Assembly: GCA_041495845.1 (NCBI GenBank)
Contig: JBGQDM010000113.1
Coordinates: 1-9,758, forward strand
Direction: 5' to 3'
DNA from: JBGQDM01 sp041495845
GTDB lineage: Bacteria > Acidobacteriota > Terriglobia > Terriglobales > Acidobacteriaceae
DNA length: 9,758 nucleotides
The notes under the pieces are model-generated. The model saw only the letters and a list, made by a program, of their open reading frames with translations, was not told the origin of the DNA and did no database searches. Made by a program: the position numbers and the translations under genes. Shown here piece by piece: positions 5,749 to 9,758 of the stretch. How positions within the stretch are numbered: position 1 is the first letter of the stretch; each line of letters begins with the position of its first letter.

Positions 5749-6918
5749 ATGAAAAAACTAGTTTCCTCTCTCTGCACCGTCGTTGTCACCGCCAGCCTTT
5801 GCCATGCCGACTTCAAGTACACGGAAAAGAGCCAGATCACCGGTGGCTCGATGATAACCATGATGAAGTACGCCAGCATCTTCAGCAAAGACGCGCGCCA
5901 GGCCAACCAACCACAGATGCGCACGATCGCGGTGAAGGGCAACCGCATGCGCGAAGAGCACACCGACGGTTCGATTGAAGTGATTGATCTGGACGGGAAG
6001 CGGTTTATCGAGATTGATCCCAAAGCCAAGACCTACGGCATCATGACCTTCGAGGAATTCAAGCAGGCGCTGCTGCGCGCCCAGGAGCGCGCCAAAGAGG
6101 AGCAGGCAAAAATGGCGGCCAAGCATCCCGAGGCTGCTCAGTCGAACATGAAGATCACGCCCAAGTTTGAAACTTCGGAAACGGGCGCGACCCGACAGCT
6201 CCTGGGACTTGACACCAAAGAGGTGAAGGCGCGGGTGGAGATGCAGATGGAATCCACCGACCCGAAGATGCAGGGACAGCAGATGTCCACGATCATCAAC
6301 TCCGACCAGTGGATTGCGGCGTCGGTGCCGGGCTACGACGAGATTCGCCTGTTCTACATGAAGATGGCCAGTGAGATGGACTGGGTGCCGGGTGCGGCGG
6401 CCGGGGCGATGGGCAATCCCAACATCCAGATGGGGATGGCGGAATTGCGCAGGAACAGCGTGCGCATCAACGGCATCCCGCTGCTGCAGACGGTAAGCAT
6501 GACGTTCACTGGCGGCAATATGCCGGCGGGCATGGGTCCGGGGCCACAGTCCGAACAGCAGCAGCCGGAAGTGCCGTCGACCAAAGACATGGTCACCAAG
6601 GCCGCCCTCAGCGCCACGCCGCTGGGACCGATGGTGGGACTGGCGCAAATGGGCGGAGTTTTCGGTCACAAAAAGAAGAAAGAAGAAGCGCAGCCACCAC
6701 CCGCGCCGGCACAACCGGATGCCAGCGCCACTCCTGCGACGGAAGCCCCGCCGCCGGCTGCGCCCGCACCTGCGGCCGGCCCTTCGCTCATGGACATGAC
6801 CATTGAAGTCCTGTCCTACTCCAGCAGCGCGCTCGACGCATCGCTGTTTGCACCGCCTACCGGTTTCACGCAGGTGCCGTACGATCCGGACAGCAAGTTG
6901 GGCGGCAAGCGCCACTAG
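5749..6918 (+). CDS. Secreted protein of unknown function, DUF4412-like, with Pro/Ala linker
   Basis: This 389-residue protein has a signal peptide (MKKLVSSLCTVVVTASLCHA, cut likely after residue 20), so it should reach the periplasm or surface. Residues 50-110 (IAVKGNRMREEHTDG, VIDLDGKRFIEIDPKAKTY) alternate short strands in the manner of DUF4412/LolA-like lipid-binding folds; I hold this family call loosely. A Lys/Glu/Ala/Gln/Met-rich helical stretch follows (about residues 100-130). Residues 308-313 are KKKKEE, then a 30-odd-residue linker of Pro, Ala, Thr and Glu, typical of a flexible tether in the periplasm. The C-terminus (TIEVLSYSSSALDASLFAPP) looks like the last strand of the folded part resuming after the linker. 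The Shine-Dalgarno is poor (AGG about 10 nt upstream). A strong terminator closes the gene. No function can be assigned. Confidence 0.8.
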   Translation: MKKLVSSLCTVVVTASLCHADFKYTEKSQITGGSMITMMKYASIFSKDARQANQPQMRTIAVKGNRMREEHTDGSIEVIDLDGKRFIEIDPKAKTYGIMTFEEFKQALLRAQERAKEEQAKMAAKHPEAAQSNMKITPKFETSETGATRQLLGLDTKEVKARVEMQMESTDPKMQGQQMSTIINSDQWIAASVPGYDEIRLFYMKMASEMDWVPGAAAGAMGNPNIQMGMAELRRNSVRINGIPLLQTVSMTFTGGNMPAGMGPGPQSEQQQPEVPSTKDMVTKAALSATPLGPMVGLAQMGGVFGHKKKKEEAQPPPAPAQPDASATPATEAPPPAAPAPAAGPSLMDMTIEVLSYSSSALDASLFAPPTGFTQVPYDPDSKLGGKRH

Positions 6919-6939
6919 AGGGAGTTTTTCGCCAACAAG

Positions 6940-6973
6940 AAGGCCACCGGGAAAACCGGTGGCCTTTTGATTT
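6940..6973 (+). terminator. Strong intrinsic terminator between convergent genes
   Basis: AAGGCCACCGG (6940-6950) and CCGGTGGCCTT (6956-6966) form a perfect 11-bp stem around GAAAA, followed by TTGATTT. It ends the secreted-protein gene 22 bp after its stop. On the minus strand the stem is followed by CTTGTTGG-type sequence, so it may also slow, less efficiently, transcripts from the convergent CADD-like gene. Confidence 0.9.
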
Positions 6974-6998
6974 CTGCGCTTTTGACTTCCCCAGCTGC

Positions 6999-7703
6999 TT
7001 AGGCGGCGACCCGATCGTGGCGCCGCGCCTCGATTCCATCCAGGGCATTCCACAGCGCTTCTGCCGCAGCTTCGCCGGCTGCGAGTGCCTTATCGGCGGC
7101 CTCGGGATGCTCCAGCAGCCGCCTCTCCAGCAGCTGGCGCCAGACCTGCGAGTGGAAAACGTCGGCGGTCTGGTGCAGGGTGAAATAAGCGCAAGTCTCG
7201 TCGTTGGCGCCGTACCACTTGCGCAGCCCATTTTCTTTTTCGCGGGCAATCCGCGGCACTTGCGATTCGTAGGCATAAAACGCCGCCAGCGCTTCTTCAG
7301 GCTGGCCGTCCGCGGCCACGTTCTGGAAGTGACGGATCAGACTCCGCACCGTGGGGTTGGCCTCGTGCCACGGCCGGTTCCGCGAACCGCCCATGCCTTC
7401 GGCAAAATCCATCCACAACTCGGCGTGCGAACTGGTCTCTTCGCCCGCTCCGTCTTCGTGTCCGAGCTCGTCGGCCATATTGGCGAGCACTGCCCGCCGT
7501 AGTTCACTCTCTTCCAGCCGCATGGCCAGAGAGGCCAGATAGGCGGGGAATGCACGCACATGCTCGTAATAATCCAGTGCATACTCGCGCAGGTCCTCGC
7601 GCGTCAACTCGCCCCGCGACCAGGCCTGATAAAAGGGATGGCAGAGCAGGTCAAATTTTCCGATGCGTGCCTGCAACTCAGCAAAAAAATCATTCGCTTT
7701 CAT
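6999..7703 (-). CDS. CADD-like haem-oxygenase-fold dimetal protein, putative p-aminobenzoate synthase
   Basis: This 234-residue protein belongs to the TENA/PqqC-like superfamily and matches the CADD branch best. Chlamydia CADD (CT610) makes p-aminobenzoate for folate by a self-sacrificing reaction in which its Tyr27 supplies the ring and a Lys the amino group at a dimetal centre. Compared with CT610 as I remember it, Tyr25 here (HPFYQAWSRGEL) equals Tyr27, Tyr41 equals Tyr43, YESQVPRIAREK gives Tyr145, Glu146 and Lys156 (CT610 Tyr141, Glu142, Lys152), and His177, Asp181 and His184 equal His174, Asp178 and His181. Glu79 and His93 correspond to Glu81 and His88, but with 13 rather than 6 residues between them, including an extra His82. 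AGGAG (7709-7713), 5 nt before the ATG at 7703, fixes the start over the in-frame ATG at 7727. No folate genes are adjacent. The superfamily is near certain; the reaction is inferred from residues. Confidence 0.85.
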   Translation of the reverse strand: MKANDFFAELQARIGKFDLLCHPFYQAWSRGELTREDLREYALDYYEHVRAFPAYLASLAMRLEESELRRAVLANMADELGHEDGAGEETSSHAELWMDFAEGMGGSRNRPWHEANPTVRSLIRHFQNVAADGQPEEALAAFYAYESQVPRIAREKENGLRKWYGANDETCAYFTLHQTADVFHSQVWRQLLERRLLEHPEAADKALAAGEAAAEALWNALDGIEARRHDRVAA

Positions 7704-7744
7704 GATTGCTCCTGGGTGAAACAACATCTCAAGATTGACTCCCC

Positions 7745-7774
7745 ACTATACGAGCTAGCCAGCTTGGCGGGCAA
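7745..7774 (-). promoter_or_regulatory. Candidate promoter of the CADD-like gene
   Basis: On the minus strand, TTGCCC (7774-7769) and TATAGT (7750-7745) are separated by 18 bp, with 4 of 6 and 5 of 6 matches to the sigma-70 consensus. Predicted transcription begins near 7738, giving a leader of about 35 nt that includes the AGGAG ribosome binding site. The gene may therefore be transcribed separately from the one upstream. Confidence 0.45.
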
Positions 7775-7793
7775 GGCGGAGCAAACCTCCGCC
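7775..7793. repeat. 7-bp hairpin abutting the -35 box
   Basis: GGCGGAG (7775-7781) and CTCCGCC (7787-7793) are perfectly complementary around a 5-nt loop. The hairpin lies between the stop of the DUF6982-like gene and the -35 box of the CADD-like gene. It has no T-run, so it is a weak terminator at best; an operator role is equally possible. Confidence 0.4.
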
Positions 7794-7808
7794 GGGTTCG
7801 CCACACAG

Positions 7809-8228
7809 CTACAAAAACCGCACTTGTTTCACGTTCTTGTTGATCACAAAAATGTGGTCGTTGTTGTCCTCGGCGTCAGCCGGAAACATGAAAAACCCGA
7901 CTTTCCCCGGGTTGTAGGCCTGGGTCGCGCCCGCCAGTGTTTCTCCATCGGCAAAGGTGACTTCCAACTTGCGCCCGTGCCCTTGGAAGTTGTCCGTGTT
8001 TGCGCGTTGCCGCGCCGGATCCCCGGCAAAGTCTTTCACAAAAAATACGCCCTTCAACTCCGCCAAGCTGATCTTTTCTCCCTTTTGACCGGGAGCAGCG
8101 GCCGGTGGATTACCCGCTTCTTCTGGAAACAAGAAGAAGTGGTCGCGCATGGCGGAGAAATCATACGAAAATCCCTTCGCTCGCCGGCCATCCAGATAGG
8201 CAACCACAACCTTCGCTCGCAGCGGCAT
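7809..8228 (-). CDS. Small conserved protein, DUF6982-like
   Basis: The 139-residue product has no signal peptide or membrane segment and should be cytosolic. It is a beta-rich protein with two similar halves. The first (KVVVAYLDGRRAKGFSYDFS, then DHFFLFPEE) and the second (KLEVTFADGETLAGATQAYN, then VGFFMFPADAEDNNDHIF) each show a hydrophobic strand, x-D-G, a turn and an aromatic F-x-F-P motif. Between them lies LKGVFFVKDFAGD. I recognise this arrangement as a small family common in Acidobacteriota and recall it as DUF6982; its function is unknown. The paired FADGE/YLDGR strands recall PilZ- or SH3-like barrels, which I cannot confirm. GGGGAG (8234-8239) lies 5 nt before the ATG. The stop is 105 bp ahead of the CADD-like start on the same strand, and the gene is divergent from mnmG. 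Confidence 0.75.
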   Translation of the reverse strand: MPLRAKVVVAYLDGRRAKGFSYDFSAMRDHFFLFPEEAGNPPAAAPGQKGEKISLAELKGVFFVKDFAGDPARQRANTDNFQGHGRKLEVTFADGETLAGATQAYNPGKVGFFMFPADAEDNNDHIFVINKNVKQVRFL

Positions 8229-8269
8229 GGGGTCTCCCCGCCAGATGTCCTGAGCTTAGTTTACCGTCC

Positions 8270-8284
8270 GGCGCCAAGAGCGCC
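8270..8284. promoter_or_regulatory. Small inverted repeat in the divergent region
   Basis: GGCGC (8270-8274) and GCGCC (8280-8284) flank CAAGA in the 132-bp region between the DUF6982-like gene and mnmG. The site lies just upstream of TAAACT (minus strand, 8263-8258), a possible -10 for the leftward gene. It is short enough to be chance. Confidence 0.25.
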
Positions 8285-8343
8285 AGTGACGGCGAACACA
8301 CCCGTTAATCCATTCATTCCGGGCGACTTGCCTGGTTTTCCTT

Positions 8344-8349
8344 TAGAAT
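8344..8349 (+). promoter_or_regulatory. Candidate -10 box for mnmG
   Basis: TAGAAT differs from the consensus at one base and ends 11 nt before the mnmG ATG, predicting a leader of only about 5 nt. No convincing -35 lies 16-18 bp upstream. Confidence 0.35.
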
Positions 8350-8360
8350 CTCAGCAGGGG

Positions 8361-9758
8361 ATGGTTTTCAACGAACATTTCGAAGTGGTGGTGGTGGGCG
8401 CCGGCCACGCCGGGTGCGAAGCCGCCATGGCCGCGGCGCGCATGGGTCTCAAGACCGCCCTCTTCACTCTCAACGTGGACCTGATCGCGCAGATGTCGTG
8501 CAATCCGGCCATCGGGGGTATTGCCAAGGGTCATCTGGTACGCGAAGTGGACGCTCTGGGTGGCATCATGGGCGAAGTCACAGACGCCGTCGGCATTCAG
8601 TTCCGCCTGCTGAATACTTCTCGCGGTCCGGCGGTGTGGTCGCCGCGCGCGCAATGCGACAAACAAGCCTACCGCCTGAAGGTGCGGGAGTTGCTGGAAG
8701 CGCAGCCCAACCTCAAGATCAAACAAGCCGAAGTCGCCGACCTGATTCTGGAGCCGGCGGAAGCATCGGCCGGCGGCGAGATGCGCCGGCGAGCCACCGG
8801 TATCCTGCTCCGCGATGGTCGCCGCGTCTCCGCCCGCGCCGTCATCATTACCACCGGCACTTTTCTCAACGGGCTGATCCACTGCGGCGAACAGCAGTAT
8901 CCCGCCGGCCGCTCGGGCGAGCCCAATGCCGTACTGCTCGGTGAGGCCCTGAAGCGGCTCGGCCTGCGCGGCTGCCGTCTGAAGACGGGCACGCCGCCGC
9001 GCCTCGACGGCCGCACCATTGACTGGTCGAAATTCCAGCTGCAACCCGGCGACGAAAACCCAACGCCCTTCAGCTTTCGCACCCGGCAGGTCGCCCATCA
9101 CGATCGCCAGGTCCCCTGCTACATCGCCTTCACCACGGAAGAAACGCACCGGATTATCCGTGAGAATGTCCATCGCTCGCCCATGTACAGCGGACAGATC
9201 CAATCCATCGGGCCGCGCTACTGCCCTTCCATCGAAGACAAGATCGTAAAGTTTCCGGACAAGCTCCAGCACCAGCTCTTCCTCGAACCCGAAGGCCTGA
9301 ACACGCACGAGATCTACGTCAACGGGATGAGTACATCGCTGCCCATCGATGTGCAGCTGGCCATCATCAAGTCCGTTCCTGGCCTGGAAACGGCAGAGAT
9401 GATGCGCCCCGGCTACGCCATTGAATACGATTCGATTGATCCCACGGAACTCGAGCGCACGCTGGAGACGAAAAGCATTTCCAGCCTGTTCCTGGGCGGA
9501 CAAATCAACGGCACCAGCGGTTACGAAGAAGCGGCTTGCCAGGGGCTGATGGCCGGCATCAACGCAGCCTTACAGGTGAAAACTGAATCGCCGCTCATCC
9601 TCAATCGCACCGAGGCGTATACCGCCATCCTGATCGACGACCTGATCTCGAAGGGAACGAACGAGCCTTACCGGATGTTCACGTCGCGCGCCGAATTCCG
9701 CCTGCATCTGCGTATTGACAACGCCGACCAGCGGCTGACACCGCACGGCCGCCGCGTG
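8361..9758 (+). CDS. mnmG: MnmG (GidA), tRNA U34 carboxymethylaminomethyl modification enzyme, 3' end cut off
   Basis: The frame runs open from ATG 8361 to the window edge, giving 466 residues of about 630. MnmG, with MnmE, installs the (carboxymethyl)aminomethyl group on wobble U34 of certain tRNAs using FAD, NADH and methylenetetrahydrofolate. Visible features are the FAD dinucleotide motif GAGHAG at 13-18, MSCNPAIGGIAKGHLV with Cys47 at the same number as an important cysteine in E. coli MnmG, the first GidA signature RYCPSIEDK (Cys288, equivalent to E. coli Cys277), and the second signature GGQINGTSGYEEAACQG. The helical C-terminal part that contacts tRNA and MnmE begins near the cut. The start is fixed by the short conserved lead-in to the FAD motif. 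Directly before it is AGCAGGGG with no spacer, too close for a normal Shine-Dalgarno. All key residues seen are intact. Confidence 0.96.
   Translation, partial: MVFNEHFEVVVVGAGHAGCEAAMAAARMGLKTALFTLNVDLIAQMSCNPAIGGIAKGHLVREVDALGGIMGEVTDAVGIQFRLLNTSRGPAVWSPRAQCDKQAYRLKVRELLEAQPNLKIKQAEVADLILEPAEASAGGEMRRRATGILLRDGRRVSARAVIITTGTFLNGLIHCGEQQYPAGRSGEPNAVLLGEALKRLGLRGCRLKTGTPPRLDGRTIDWSKFQLQPGDENPTPFSFRTRQVAHHDRQVPCYIAFTTEETHRIIRENVHRSPMYSGQIQSIGPRYCPSIEDKIVKFPDKLQHQLFLEPEGLNTHEIYVNGMSTSLPIDVQLAIIKSVPGLETAEMMRPGYAIEYDSIDPTELERTLETKSISSLFLGGQINGTSGYEEAACQGLMAGINAALQVKTESPLILNRTEAYTAILIDDLISKGTNEPYRMFTSRAEFRLHLRIDNADQRLTPHGRRV

Noticed and set aside
5758..7053. 431-codon frame antisense to the secreted DUF4412-like gene
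   Set aside because: Arg/His-rich composition, runs through the terminator at 6940-6973 and into the CADD-like gene; a shadow frame.
8343..9503. 386-codon frame antisense to mnmG
   Set aside because: mnmG is certain from its signatures; the antisense frame has no recognisable domain.
1..9758. CRISPR array, tRNA or rRNA gene, IS element or prophage genes
   Set aside because: No regularly spaced repeats, no tRNA-like cloverleaf noticed, no transposase or integrase motifs in any supported frame.

Overview
The window is GC-rich bacterial chromosome carrying eight protein-coding genes and no sign of a prophage, transposon, CRISPR array or RNA gene. The gene set suggests Acidobacteriota (Terriglobia-like). 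The pointers are a small minus-strand protein that resembles an acidobacterial DUF6982-type family, secreted proteins of unknown function, and short repeat-like sequences between genes. This assignment is inference from gene content, not a database match.

Layout, left to right: the C-terminal half of rsmI (+); a convergent secreted Asp-box beta-propeller protein (-); a 430-bp divergent gap with a bipartite hairpin; a Tat-exported protein resembling glycoside-hydrolase-type TIM barrels (+); a convergent class V aminotransferase (-); a gap with a 9-nt quasi-repeat, palindromes and a TATAAT box; a YqeY/GatB-like gene (+); a gap with a 14-bp tandem duplication; a secreted protein with a Pro/Ala-rich linker (+); a strong intrinsic terminator; a CADD-like (haem-oxygenase-fold) protein (-); the DUF6982-like gene (-); and the first three quarters of mnmG (+), cut by the window edge.

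Orientation flips at almost every gene, so most are probably transcribed singly. rsmI (16S rRNA C1402 methylation) and mnmG (tRNA U34 modification) are translation housekeeping genes and the YqeY protein may also touch that area. The other genes show no shared pathway. The most interesting gene is the CADD-like one. It keeps the tyrosine and lysine proposed to be consumed during p-aminobenzoate synthesis by the chlamydial enzyme, but has an enlarged segment between two metal ligands. A second theme is start regions without a Shine-Dalgarno sequence: yqeY appears leaderless and mnmG nearly so.
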